Shown here: positions 35,851 through 48,289 of the stretch, in pieces | Layout: every line of letters begins with the position of its first letter | Position numbering within the stretch: the first letter of the stretch is position 1 | Source: Rhyzopertha dominica | Taxonomy: Eukaryota > Arthropoda > Insecta > Coleoptera > Bostrichidae | NCBI GenBank assembly: GCA_025024175.1 | Contig: QCXZ01000064.1 | Coordinates: 44,413,325 to 44,477,324, forward strand | Length of the DNA: 64,000 bases | Direction: 5' to 3' | The notes under the pieces: model-generated | Told to the model about the DNA's origin: nothing | The model's database searches: none | The model's input: only the letters and a program-made list of their open reading frames with translations | Made by a program: the position numbers and the translations under genes

Positions 35851-36051
35851 TTATTAATTGATATTTACTAGAGAATGGGGAAACTGCTGCCACGCCATCT
35901 ATTGCCAGTGTTATGAATATCATTGAATTCTGGTTTGAATATCAATTAATGGTGTCTGCTGCAGCAGATAGATTTTGTGGGAGCGGTAACATTATTTTTA
36001 ACCCAAATGTAATTATATTAGAAATGCGTAGATGTACTTGTCTGTAGTCCT

Positions 36052-36185
36052 ATAAATTAAATTTTGTATTTGGTGGTTACAGAGGAAAATTTTTGTGCCA
36101 AAAAAATGTAGTAGCTTCTGCCGGGAAGCGAACCCGGTCCTCTGTTGCGCTATACTGCGGTGTGAGGGCTGGGTCGAATTAGAGA
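36052..36185 (-). repeat. tRNA-like SINE-type repeat, copy B
   Basis: Same orientation and layout as copy A: B-box-like GGGTTCGCTTCCC on the minus strand, then GTAGCT-related sequence, then a shared stretch around GGTTACAGAGG and AAATTAAATT. Divergence between the copies is considerable. It abuts the end of the LINE fragment that starts at 36150. Confidence 0.5.
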
Positions 36186-37380
36186 TATATTATAAATAGT
36201 TTTAATTCTATGTAATGGTAAATGTAAATAACAGTTTGCGTCCGAGCAGTCGATTTGAAATAAACTCCCATGGCAAGCTAGGTATGAGGGAAGTTTAATA
36301 CTGTCAACAATGCCACTGGCGTCGATTTTGTTATTAATAATTTTAAATAAAAATGTTATATCGTTAGTTGCCCTAAGACTTTCAAGTTGCAGTATATTTA
36401 AATTGCGATAAGTAAAATGGCGTTCAATAAATAATAGAGGGAAAGTATCTTTTGTTAACATATCTTACAAGTTTTTTTTTTCATTTTCTTGTTGTTCCAA
36501 ACTAACGACCGGTAGTTCAGCAAACTGACAACACAAGCAATATAAAGATTTCGTATTGTGTTAGGATTTTTGAACGTCCAAAATTCTATTAGCTTTTATT
36601 GTGACATTGTTAATATGTTAAAAAATAATTTGGTGTTAAGCGTTATATCCAGGTCGTGCATATGTTTAACAGTTCGCAGAACACCGTCCGATAAGGAAAA
36701 TGATCTCGGATTATAATGTTATTTCTGGTGAACCTAAATGGTATAAAACAACCCTAACCACAATATTAGAAAATTAAAGGGGTCTATATACGTATTTAAG
36801 TAGCTAATCTGTATCTGTAGTTGAAAAATTAAAATAAGGCGACCTTCTGGAAATCTGGCTGGATTAACCGGAGGATATTCTCAACAACAAAATTTCAGTG
36901 AAAGTCACTTTTTATACTGTTTCGATTAGATTCAAACGACACACAGCTCTTTTTATTTATTTCTGGAGAACGTAATATGATGGCACTTATTAAAGGTTAG
37001 ATGTAAATTGTTGTCGGTTCAATATTGCGATAGTCATTTTGAAGTGTTGTAATGTTATCTTGACAAGTAATACTTTTATAGATTTTCAAATCATCAGCAT
37101 ATACTAAATATTGTGAAAATTGGAAGCATTTAGAAATATCATTACCTAATGTTTATATTGAACAGTCAAATATTGTACTCTTAAATAGTTTTCAAAAAAT
37201 ACATAATTTAGAGATCGGTCTGTAATTTTCAACAACATGGCTGTTTCCATGTACAAGAACAGGTGTATTGGTCTTGGGCAAAACTCTTACTATTTCTAAT
37301 GAAGAAAACGCTATTAGTTTTTCTGCAATTCCTCTAACGTGTCCACGTTAAAATTACGACTTTAACGAAGATACAACCCA
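36150..37380 (-). pseudogene. LINE reverse transcriptase remnant with YADD box
   Basis: On the minus strand, in family order and shifting frame, are HVVENYRPISKL (about 37250), the catalytic box QYLVYADDLKIYKS (about 37100), KHMHDLDITLNTKLFF (about 36660) and CVVSLLNYRSLVWN (about 36530). The last part is an open 103-codon stretch, LESLRATNDITFLFKIINNK, ending at 36150. This covers much of a jockey/CR1-like RT with deletions. The catalytic aspartates are still visible, but the frame is broken many times. The 5' part (endonuclease) was not found. Confidence 0.7.
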
Positions 37381-39708
37381 TCCACAATTTTTCTATTACT
37401 TTTTATAACGATTCGTGTTATTTTTGGGATGTAATTTCAATCGGATTTAGGGTTGACACTCTTCATACGGTAACTTAAGATTTAGAAAAGATCGTACCTA
37501 CAGACAAAAATCACAAGTTAATTAAGTTAAAATATTTTATCTTTGTGAACGGACTTTGTTTTTCTTTAACTTACAATTAGTGACAGTCACCATGGTTGTA
37601 GCTACACAAGTAGATAGCTGTAGTATTATTTTCTGTTCATGGGTTTTTGATTCCTTTCACTAATAGATTTCGTCTTACTTTTCGGACTCGGTTATCTTGA
37701 CATACAGCAAAATTGCCTAGCAGACATTATTTTTTTAATTTTTGTATCTATTCTTGATATGCGCCTAAAGTATTTTTATTGTGGGATATTTTAGCTGAAA
37801 TTCTTGTGAATTGGGTGGCTAAAAGCATCATTAATTTAATATGAAACAGATAATCGTAGAATAAAAGCACTATTACATTGATTGACCATCTAATGTTATT
37901 ACCTTTAATCGATCTTTCACTTCTTTTTATGGTTAAAATCTGGTGCGGAAGTTTTTTGTTGTCCTTGTTTTTTTTCCTTTATAACCGTCCTCAGCAGTCC
38001 ATTCTTCGGATATAATTAACCATTCGCAACGCATTAGAGGTGTTTACATAAACCGTCCANTTGGTGAATGTATCATNATGCATGTATCAGNTTATGTAAT
38101 TAATTGATAATTACCATTCAAGATTAATTATTATTAAGGAGCTTGAAGCAGTGGCTTCCATAGACTTNGATGTGGATTCTGGGAAAACATTATTCTACAG
38201 ACATAAATGAAATGAGCACCTTACTAAGTTGATGTTGTAATTAANTAATTTATAGTATTATAGCTTATACATAAATTTTCAAACGTGACATTTGCGAAAT
38301 TTAGGTAATTTTTAATTGTTGAATTTTTATTGTTAATTTCATGTTGTTGNCGGAATCAAAGATGTTAGCAAATTTGAACATAGGATATATAGAACGCTAG
38401 GGCATTTGCTACTCATATTTACAATGTTTGCAATTTTTTGGCGGAAAAAAAGCCTAATAAACAAGTTCAATAATGTTTATTTATACATATATCTGTTACC
38501 TGCAGTCTACCAGTTTGCAAGTGAGTACAATGCTTTCTGTGTATTTCTAAGTAAAGTTTACCACTTTTGCAAAACGCATTAGATATTTTTGCAAATAATT
38601 TATTACCAAAAATATTAATTTCTAATATTTTTTGCCGCTTATAAGGGATTTATCAAATTTAATATTTTTCTAAAACCATTGATTAAACATATCCTCGAGT
38701 TTGCTAGATGTTAGCAATTTTTGATTCAAACGGCAATAAAATTTGCAAATTCCTTTATTTAAGCAATTTCCGGATCTGGAAGGGTTTAGAAAAATGAGTT
38801 TTAACTATATTGAAAACAAAATTAAGCTATAAAAAATGTTGGAATACATTTGGAATTTTTGTTAATTTATTCACTTATTATGTCTATTTCCGCTAGTCTA
38901 CTGGGCTAGTAGGCATGTACTTATTCTGTAGTTTGCATTTTAAAAACAATGAAAATTAGGTTGATGGTTCACAGCAAAAGCATGCATATCTATGGACGTG
39001 CGCTTATCAGCACCTGAGTTTGTTAGAGATTAATTGTTTTTTCCTTTTTGCATGTCAGCTTCAGTCAATTATCACGTTGTTATCTTATTACGGTGTATTA
39101 AGATTAATATCCATTGTGCCAGGTATCCAAAACTTATTACCTGTTATGGACTATTTTCCTTGAAAAAAAATGATACACGTATCCTGGTCGTTTTTTTTTT
39201 GTTAGACAGCTTTAATGGTAATATAAACTTCGAAGTGGTCATTATTTGGACATTATAATAAACCTTCTAAGCTTTCCCCAATTCACCAATTCACAAATAT
39301 TTCCCTTTACATTTCTGCATTTTTTAATTGTAATAACATAAGTTTATAATTGTTAAACTGCAGATCATGGTTGGCTATGACACCCCGATGGGCTGTAAAA
39401 ATGATTCGCCCAACATGGCTAAAACTAAAAGAAATGGCTTTTACAAATATTGATATTTTAATTTTATGGAAATCTAGTTTTCTTTAATCTTCCTTATAAA
39501 CTTGTTTTTGTGTTCGACAGCTAATCATGATGTTAAAATTTCAATAAATATATTTTATCCTCTTATATACGAATAGATCAGTTGAAATAATGTTTTTAAG
39601 ATAAATTTTCTTATATCTAACAGATAGATTTTTGCACTGTATTATTTAGTTCTTAACCCGAAAATTATAGCTCTATTGTCAAGTCACATGGAAATATTAT
39701 GAAGAGAC

Positions 39709-39756
<48 letters not shown>

Positions 39757-40420
39757 CGTGTCTAAGTAATTCGTTTTAAAAACTACCAAGTAATGCTGCT
39801 ACTTCTGTGAGAATAAAAAGTTAGCAAATATTCTTCGAAAACTAAAACAAAATAGAATAGTTTTTGTATTGTACACTTTAGGTTTTGTGAAAACATTAAA
39901 CTAATGCAATTTTTTGTAACTAATTTGGAGACAAAGGTGTTCACGCTGTTCACATCAGATTTTTCTTATGCCATTAGCAACTATAATTTCATTTTATAAA
40001 TATGTTATAGTGTAATTCAGAAAAATAAAAGACGAATTAAATTGCAATTATAGATACGCCGTTTTTTTTTAAATTTAGGCATGTCTCCTGTATTAAACAA
40101 TAAACTACAACCACCTGGAGAAACCCGGAAAGTCTACCTAAACAAATGATAAAAATTTATAAGCATCATAAGGTTGNCAAAAATGTAATAGGATGCATAA
40201 TGTACCCATTACCGGTATTTGAAATTGAACTCGGGCTTCGTTTATGAAATGAAACTGGTTTTAAAACATGTTGGACTGCCATATGCATATTATACAGTGC
40301 ACCGTTGCGATTTATTTCGTTATAACGAAATATCCGTTACTCCCATATAAAAACGTATCAGCCATTATATTAGAATAACTTCTTTTTTCATACTGTAATA
40401 TTTTTAAAGATCAACCGTCA
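37381..40420. other. AT-rich non-coding stretch with clustered N bases
   Basis: No gene recognised. Six ambiguous bases fall within 38060-38350, so this part of the assembly is less certain. The (ATT)n array inside is listed separately. Confidence 0.45.
39711..39755. repeat. (ATT)n microsatellite
   Basis: About 15 uninterrupted ATT units. Confidence 0.95.
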
Positions 40421-40429
40421 TTACAAGTC

Positions 40430-40640
40430 GAAACCCCTTACAGTCGCCTCTAATTTGTCGTCCGAGTTGGAGGTTGATGTCCGAGTTCCCCGAGCTGTAA
40501 GCCTATTAAGATACTCGCCGTAATTAGCTAAGTACTGTGGAGAGATTACTCCTGAAGGTCGTTTGTGCCATTAAGACAATCGATGGCAGGTAAAATGAAC
40601 CCAGATGCTGGTTTCATACTGCAGTAAGTAGATACAGAAA
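40430..40640. other. Higher-GC non-coding segment with homeodomain-type sites
   Basis: Not open in any frame and unlike the AT-rich flanks. It contains GTAATTAGCTAAG, ATTAAGAC and AATCGATGG strings in about 100 bp. A conserved regulatory element would look like this, but conservation cannot be judged from one sequence. Confidence 0.25.
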
Positions 40641-42700
40641 TTATGCTTTACTGCTGGGAAATTTTAAATCAAAATGATATGCAAATTCACTTTCGCAGAT
40701 TCGGATATGTAATAGTTGCTAATTTTTAAGTGTATACAATATGATAAACATTAGCATTTACATACCTAGTATTGAGTCGCAAATAACACGTGTTTTGCTT
40801 GTGATTAGTCACATTAGGGTTATATTGACATTTCCGATATTATGTCTTATGTTTCTAATAATATATAGGGTAATTTTTTGAAAACAGCAAGTCAATAAGT
40901 TAAAAATACAGAAACTTTTGTTTGCCGGGTAAAACTTTTGAGATAAGCTTTTGTTAGACAACGATTAACATCTTAGCGAGGTGAATACCCCTTAAAAAAA
41001 GTCGAACGACCCATCTTATGCTACATCATTTGAAATGTAATTATAGTCTTACTGCTTTCAATAATGATGCTGATGGTATTAAATATTTTTTACTTTTTTT
41101 CCACAGAATGTAATTTTTGAGAGCTACGATAAAAATGTATGCTTATTAAATACCAAAAAAAATTTTTTGTCACATACAACTATTGCTATTTCTAACTAGT
41201 CATCTGTTTGTGATTTTTTTTGTTATTTTTTATTTGGATTTTGTATAATGACCATCTCTTTGTTCATACTCCTTGTCAACAATCGCTTGAGTTTTTAAAA
41301 TACAGCTGCAGAGAAGTTATTTTATTTTTGTTAAAGCAGTTTTTTTTTCTCTGCGATGGTATCGTCTTCTAAATTTTCACCTACCACTGACCATTACCTC
41401 TGGTCTGAGCAAAACCAGCTTTATGCCATACTGTCTGCACTAGACTTGAACTGTACTGACGAGTTTTAACAAAAGCGAAACGAATCTATCTCCTGTTGGA
41501 TGTGGTGCATACAATATAACATAGCCATACATATTATCATTCTGTTAATGTTAACTGTGAAAATAGCATAACTAGTTTCTTTAAGCTAAAAATAATGTTT
41601 GAGATGATAACAGAATTTGATTATATGTTTAAAAACTTGAAAAAAAAATAGATAGTTATTTACTTTACTGATCTCTAGAGAAGAATAATTTACGCATTTG
41701 TTTAAATATTGGAATAAAATGTAAGTTTATCACCACCTCATCTTGGCTACTGCTGTCTGCTTTAGAATACTANTGCATTACAGTGTTACATTCATTTCAT
41801 TGTAGGTATTGATTTGTGAAAGCACAATTATCATTATTTGTCTGTAAGTCGACGATCTCATTTTAAGTAACTATTCTCATGCCCTTTCGTACCTTACCTC
41901 ATCTTCCAGGAAATACAGATACTTTTTATGTAAATTAATTCATGTGTNACCAAGATTAATCTTTTAGTACATGTAATGTAAGGCAGTATAATTAAATTAA
42001 GCTAATGTCATGAATTACCGAATGCGGATGCTGATAATGTTACAACGCCAGGTATATCATTATCCGGCCTTGTCAATTATACAAAAGTTAATTGGATTTG
42101 AATATGATTTACTGCAATAATCAATTAAATTCGATTAACTCTCGATGTGTTATGCAATGCCACGCACACTTTTATTCAGATATTTTCACTTAATCCTGTA
42201 TGCTAAAGAGAATTATTACTGTAGGAGTTCCTCAAATTATATATATTAAGTATAATCATAAACATTCTTTTTATTGGACGGCTTGTAGAAATTACGCTGT
42301 CAATTAAATTGCTTCGATACAATCTGCTTGTTTAATTGTGCTTTGCTTCACGTTTTATCAGATAGCTCTGACAATTGTTTCGACCTAATAGTCATTTTAA
42401 AAGAGTATCAAAACTACTGAATTCAGATATGCAGAATTGTATCTACGTCGCATATTTTTGCAGAAGCAATAAATATCTTTTGGCTGATTACCTGCGTTCG
42501 AGTAAGACTGTTCTGGTGTGGTAACTGGAAGGTGGAGTTCAAACAACTGGTAGTCGATTCTGGAGGTAAATGTAACATCTCTATAAACATTCGGAAAGAT
42601 TGAAGATTAGATCAAAACTCAGATAAAACACTTGCAGCTTGTGGGATTTAAACGCTGCTCGTGGTTTTGGCCTCTAATAGGCACGGGAAATTCAACAGGC
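40641..42700. other. AT-rich non-coding stretch
   Basis: No gene recognised. Around 42040-42150 there are several AATTAA/TTAATTG homeodomain-type cores in a less repetitive context. Confidence 0.4.
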
Positions 42701-42714
42701 AATGCAACGTTTTA

Positions 42715-42785
42715 CCAGCGGAGTTTGCAAATTTCTCCGATGGTCAAACTGGCCCCTCATTAGATATGGTAAATTTCTCCGCTGG
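42715..42785. repeat. 9-bp inverted repeat and doubled AAATTTCTCCG motif
   Basis: CCAGCGGAG (42715-42723) and its exact complement CTCCGCTGG (42777-42785) enclose two copies of (G/T)AAATTTCTCCG 42 bp apart. Related motifs recur in inverse orientation at 51311-51395. Confidence 0.6.
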
Positions 42786-42908
42786 ATTATGCAAGGGTTT
42801 TCTGTTGCACATAATCCAATCCCACTTCCCAATGCTTATTGGCAACATAGTTTTGATTTTTATATTCCAAATTTGCGTTCAGTACCGGCCTTCAACATGT
42901 TTCTAGAA

Positions 42909-43169
42909 GAAATACTGAGTGAAAAAGGCCACATTTTGCTTGTTTTCAATAATTTTAAGTTTTTCAAGAAATATAGTTTGAGATGAAGCGAAGTAAAATG
43001 CAATGCAAAATTATATACCCTGGGAGAAGCCAGTGATAGAATTATAAGTCAACTTGATCATAATCATGAATTTGATGTTAAAAAAATTGAAAGACAAATT
43101 ATAAGTATGGCAGCAAAACGGAGAGCTACAAAAAAAATTCAACTCGACCTTCCAAGGTATAATAAAATG
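42909..43169 (+). pseudogene. MULE gene 5' part: FLYWCH zinc finger region
   Basis: The plus strand reads LSEKGHILLVFNNFKFFKKY, then after a frame change CNAKLYTLGEASDRIISQL and DHNHEFDVKKIERQII. Together they follow the FLYWCH pattern: a K-G-x-x-L-L-x-x-x-x-F opening, a C-x-A-x-L, and the terminal H-N-H. A lysine/arginine-rich helix (MAAKRRATKKIQLDLP) follows, as in MULE proteins. The central W-x-C part is degenerate. The frame ends about 175 bp before the hAT target duplication, possibly at an intron (AAG|GTATAA). Confidence 0.65.
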
Positions 43170-43343
43170 NAATAATTTTTATATTTACTAATCGATTATT
43201 TTTATTGCGTACCTACATATTAATATTTACGAGTGTTAATTTTTAAAGATAACAGATAAAATTTTCAAAAAAAGCTTGGAAAATTGATTTATAATTTGGA
43301 AATATATATTTTTTTATTTTGAGTTTTATTTGGAATTATAGTA

Positions 43344-43351
43344 CCCTCTAA
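43344..43351. repeat. Left target-site duplication of the hAT element (CCCTCTAA)
   Basis: The octamer is repeated exactly at 49961-49968. Eight bases is the hallmark duplication of hAT transposition. Confidence 0.93.
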
Positions 43352-43540
43352 CAGAGCTGGGCAAACTACTCTCAAAAAGTAATTAACTACAAACTACAGT
43401 TACTCTTGATGCCAAATAATTTAACTACCGTGTATTCAAACTACTTTTGCCAAAAAGTAGTTTAAACTACTAACTACAAGTAGTTATCAGTTGAAACTAC
43501 TAATTACTTTTACAACTACTTTAAGGAGATTTGACGAAAA
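43352..43540. repeat. Left subterminal repeats of the hAT element
   Basis: After the 12-bp terminal repeat comes a series of AACTACTT / AAGTAGTT motifs in both orientations, separated by AATTACT-like strings. The pattern matches the right end (49777-49950). Such arrays are usually transposase-binding sites; that role is inferred from hAT biology. Confidence 0.8.
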
Positions 43541-43659
43541 ACAAACAAAAGTTGCTTTTAATAGTGATAGATATATTTTTACATTTAAAACACGAAACAA
43601 AAATACATATTTAGTCACAAAGAAAATATTTTTTACGTTATTAAAGTAAAAAAAAAGTA

Positions 43660-45747
43660 TTAAGTTTCACATAAGTCGCCATTCGCTTTGATAATCACTA
43701 ACTGTTCAAATAGTGCATCGGATAGCGCATTACGTCTTGGAGAATTTATATAGGTAGCAAACGAAAAAAGCCTTTCAACTGCAGCCGACGACGGTAAGCA
43801 TGTATTATATCTAATAAATATGTCTTTTATCATTTTATAATCGTTTAGCATTTGAATATTGGTGCGTTTGTCTTCTAAGTATTGCAACAGTTCTAATTCT
43901 AGTTTGTTTTGTATAGTCATTTGACTACTTCTGTGAGTGTCCAGGTTCTTAGGTACATCTGCATCATCTTCTTTAAAATCAAAGAAGTCAAACTCAGGTA
44001 CATCACTCTGTTCTTGTTCGAGATGGCTGGCCTTACTTTCAGTTAGACTGTTGCTGGAAAACAAATTCACACATTCTTCGACAATCAGTTTTGTCATTTT
44101 GCTGAAGTCTATTGTTGGATCAGTTTCTTGGAAAATCTTTAACCATCGTAGCTTCACACTTGGAATCGTAACTGCCGCTATAATTGAATCTTTCGAGTTC
44201 GGTTGCTCGGTGATTTTAAAAAGGTGTGCAAATCTTTTTAATAGAGATTCTATGATCTTATTTAAAACAATTTTCATATTATTGATATTGATTTCACTTT
44301 TAATTCTGTCAAGTTTAACCTTTAATGATAAAATTGTAGGCAGCAAGTAGCCGTAAAATGTATAATTTTGGCCTTGTAAAAAATTTAATGCTTCTGCTAC
44401 TGGTTTCAATATAGTGCAGTACTCTTCCAAATATTGGATATCGGTATCCTTCATAATTTCATTATCTTTTAATCCCAGTTTTAAAGCTAGTTCAGCAGTT
44501 TTCTGTTTTTCTTCCAATATTTGAGAAATAGACTTATAAAAAGAGTTCCACCTTGTTACACAAGGGTAACTTAGTGTGTGCCCTAACACAGCTTTTATTA
44601 TCTCTGCGCTCTTTGGTTTTGAGGCTTTATTCCACAAAATTGAACACTTTTTCAAAACCTTTTCATGTTTGGTGCGCAATGATGCATTTGAGTTTATAAC
44701 ACTATTGGCATCACTTGTTGCCAACAAATTCAGTGTATGAGAGGCACATCGGTAATGCTTTGGCAAAGGTAGGTATTTTTCATGATCTCCTTCGGAATTT
44801 AACGTTTCAAAACTTAACTCTTGCAATTCGTCATCAGAATCAGATGATTGGCCCTCATCTACAATGCTTGTTACAAATTTTAACCCAAACTCCTTAAAAG
44901 CTTTAGCAAAATTGCTTCCATTATCAGTAACACTGCCTACTATTTTTTATTGTCCAGATTATAAGAAAGATGAATGCTTTCTAATAAATCAGCGATTCTA
45001 TCAAAAGAATGTACACCTGCAAATCTGCGACACGCTAATGCAAAAGAAAACCTTTTAAAATTATCGTCCACCCAATGTATTGTAACTCCAAAAAAGCTTC
45101 TTCTTTTTGCAGACCAAATGTCAGCGGTGGTACAAACATATTTTGCGTCTCCAATTTTTGTCTTTACTATATGAATATTGTTGTCATATTCAGCTTGTAT
45201 TTTTCTAACTAATGCCCTTCTACTCATTATGGTAACGGATGTATCTGTAAACAGATCTCTAAAACTCTTTTCTTCGACAATGGAGGTTGGTACCATGCAG
45301 TCACAGATAAATCGGATTAATTTATTGTCAAATTTTTGTTGAATTTGTGTTTTTGAAACGTGTTTTGAAGCACAGACAATTTCATTCAATGTTTTTTGTT
45401 TTACATCATTATTTGTAATAGCTTTCTTTTCATTTTTCACTTGTATTTTATAATTTTGGTACGCTAAGAAGCCTTCCATGTGTTTGGTTTTTAAATGTTT
45501 CAAAAAATTTGATGTTGAAGTCAACACTCCTTTTATGTGAATTTCTCTAGGTATACATAGTTTGCACCTTGCTTCTAGAATATGGTTGTTATGTACTTTA
45601 ATTACAGAAAAAAAGCGTCCGTCAAATAATGCAGAAGACGTAATCTTAACCATATCACTTTGATTATTTGTTAAAGTTGTATTACTGCTACTAGCATCGA
45701 CAGATGCCCGATCAGATGTTGTGGACCTGGATTCTGTAGAAGTAGAT
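43660..45747 (-). pseudogene. hAT transposase, exon 2 (one apparent frameshift)
   Basis: The exon starts at an acceptor TTTATTTTAG (AG at 45749-45748) and encodes a serine-rich linker, then a BED-type zinc finger (C-K-L-C ... H-L-K-T-K-H), then the RNase H-like core (VCTTADIWSAKRRSFFGVT). The frame breaks at an A6 run on the minus strand (44948-44943). One base more or less there restores a frame that goes on with VTDNGSNFAKAF and the helical insertion. The C-terminal dimerisation block (CLPSSAAVERLFSFATYINS) follows to the stop at 43660. No other break is seen in over 2 kb. With exon 1 the protein would be about 785 residues, a normal size for a hAT transposase. The homopolymer indel may be a sequencing error or a genuine recent mutation. 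Confidence 0.85.
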
Positions 45748-48289
45748 CTAAAATAAAGACAAATAAATAATGTAGATTCACAGAAACAAAGAAATTAGAT
45801 GCATAACAAAGTGCAGCAAAACCTAAACAAGTAATACTCCTACCTACAGATGAGAACGTAAAAAAATTCTAAAGCATTACCTACTACAAATTATACGGTC
45901 TTTTGAATTCAGTTGCTTTATTCCAATATACACACAAATATTAGTTATTTGTTTGTTAAAATGTGGTATAAATAATATTGCTTTATATTTTATAGCAACA
46001 GACACCTGTTTCACAAAAAAAAATAATGAAATCTAACTTGCTATTTGTAGATATAATGAATACCTGAATCCAAAAATATGTAGACAATTTGATTTGGGAC
46101 TACATTAAATAGAAATATTATTGCCGGAACCGGAATGACAGATTTGCCCTTCTTTAGTGCCACATTTTGTGTGTCTGCTTTTTAATGGGTGTCCATTTTA
46201 TCAGGGCGACTCATTCTTCTTTGTTAAAATTAGTTTTACAAGAAAAAAATGTTTAGAAAAATTGTTTCAAATGTATGTCCCAAAAAATAGCGTAAATAAG
46301 TTTGAAATCCATGGCCTACTTTAAAGTTATTAAATATTAAAAAAAAACTGACATTAATTTGGTGGAAACTTCTAGATAGCATGTCAGTATTATTTGAAGA
46401 GGTATGAAAAAAAAATATAAGACAAAAATTGTTTGCAAAATATAACAATATAGCCCCATCTAACTTTTTACATAAATTACGAGTAGGTATTTTGAGATTT
46501 ATTCTTTAGGTTGTGAAAAATAGCAAGATGGCTACTTGAAAATAGCGGCATTAAATAGAGTACAGTTTTTTACTTTTCAACGATATGTTACACGCTACAC
46601 TTATTCCTTAATAATATTTTTTTTGTTTGCAAACGTCTCTTTCAACTAGTTTGTTTTATTTATTTATTTATACGGAAGAATAACTTTTTACATAAATTTC
46701 TTGTAATAAAATGCATAGCTGTTTTTCATCCAAAATGAGAAATCCAATACTCATAGTTGTAAATATTCAAAATTTGCAAAAAAAGTAATAATACTGCAGG
46801 TTAAATATTGTGGATTCTAACAGATTTATTTTGTTGCTCTGATTTGATGCTATATTACGCAAATTACGCTTTTTCGTTCGCAATCAATCAAGATTAATCA
46901 TAACTTTTAGTGGCAAAAAAAAAACTAAAACTAAACGTATTTTAGGTTTTTTATTATTATTATGGTTTTCTCATTTTTTTTTACTTTTTCTTAGCAGTTA
47001 TTATTTCAACGAATTCTTAATAATTTGCCAAGATAGAAATATAATCATCGCACTTTTTGATGGTTTTATTTAATTCGTTTTCCTTGTTTGTGTATGGCCA
47101 TCCTGATTTCAGGAAAGAATAAAAACAAATGACAAAAAACTGCTTATTTAAAAGTATTTTTGCAAATAAATGATTTCTAAGGAGCAAGTGTAATCTGTGA
47201 TATATCGTTGAAAAGCATAAAACACGTTCTGTTTAATGGCGCTATTTTCAAGTAGCTAGGTAGCTATCTAGGTAGTTGTTAGATGGGGCCATACAGTAGA
47301 GTTGTTTTTTGTAAACAATTATTGTTTTAACATTTTTTTCATATATTTTCAAATGAGAAAGATATGCCATCTAGAAGTTAGCACCAAATGTCAGTTTTTG
47401 TTAATAACTTTAAAGTTGGCCATGGATTTCAAACGTCTCTACGCCATTATGTAGGTTATCAAATTTGACAATTATTGTAAAAACTTTTTTCTTGTACAAC
47501 TAATATTAACAGAGATATAGTCTCAGTCGTCGTTATAAACTGGACATCCTGTATGTAATAACCCTATTGCGGTCAATAATTAGTATGCATAGTAAATAGT
47601 AATTAACTTATATATACGTAAAAGTAATTTTCACAATTTTTTTATTGTTTAATTTTCCAGAAACTATACAGCACTTTATATGCTATAATACTGATAGTAC
47701 ATTATTCTAGAACAAAAAAGCGGAATTTATGGCATTTTTTGCGTACACAAAGATTAATACAAAGAGGGATCAGTGAATGAAGAAATAAAAAAATATATAT
47801 AATACAGGGGCACAAATCTTTGCATTTTTTATAAAGTTTATTGTAAACTGGTATATTTGGATTGTTACTATAAACAATAAACCATAATAATAATAATGAT
47901 AATAATAAAAACAATAAAAACAAAAAACTAGTAATTCATACTTATCAAAATGCAAATTACTTTTAGATTCTATTCTATTATTGTTATATAATTTATTTAT
48001 AGCCATCCTGGTTATTTATTGTTAAAGTGGAAAAATGTGCTATATGCAGAACTCTTATCATTGCGTATTTAAATTTTTATTAAAATTAAACAATAAAAAT
48101 TAAATAAAATAAAACTGCGCATATTTGGTAATAATCTTAATTAAGTATGTGCACGTAACGCGACACAACAGACAATGATATCTAGATAGGGTGTTCTTAA
48201 TCCCAAATTGCATTTATTGTATTTACTTAATTTAGTATCTGCGGTTGTGCAATGCAGTACATGGAGTTAGGAAACAATAATTTACTTAC
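45748..48289 (-). other. Intron of the hAT transposase gene
   Basis: The donor GC|GTAAGT (exon ends at 48290) and acceptor TTTATTTTAG| (exon starts at 45747) are consensus sites. Joining the exons keeps the reading frame (phase 2 to phase 2). Of the 2542 bp, about 1370 bp is an inserted inverted-repeat element. The rest is AT-rich and has no coding content. Confidence 0.75.
46183..47553. mobile_element. Long-armed MITE inside the hAT intron
   Basis: Inverted arms of about 450 bp (46183-46635 and 47160-47553) meet an AT-rich centre. The outer ends are GGGTGTCCATTTTAT on the left and, as complement, GGATGTCCAGTTTAT on the right, with TA at each border. The inner arms share CAACGATATGTTACAC-like sequence. 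Ends beginning TACAGGATGTCC with TA borders point to a Tc1/mariner-type MITE. No transposase is encoded. Confidence 0.72.

Noticed and set aside
39711..39755. CRISPR-like or array structure in the simple repeats
   Set aside because: These are plain microsatellites; no spacer pattern exists anywhere in the window and the DNA is eukaryotic.
43937..44350. 137-codon plus-strand frame
   Set aside because: Antisense shadow of the hAT transposase.
47702..48006. Minus-strand frames rich in F, L and Y (for example 47770-48006)
   Set aside because: Low-complexity AT-rich intron sequence; the hydrophobic runs come from (ATA)n and poly-T tracts.
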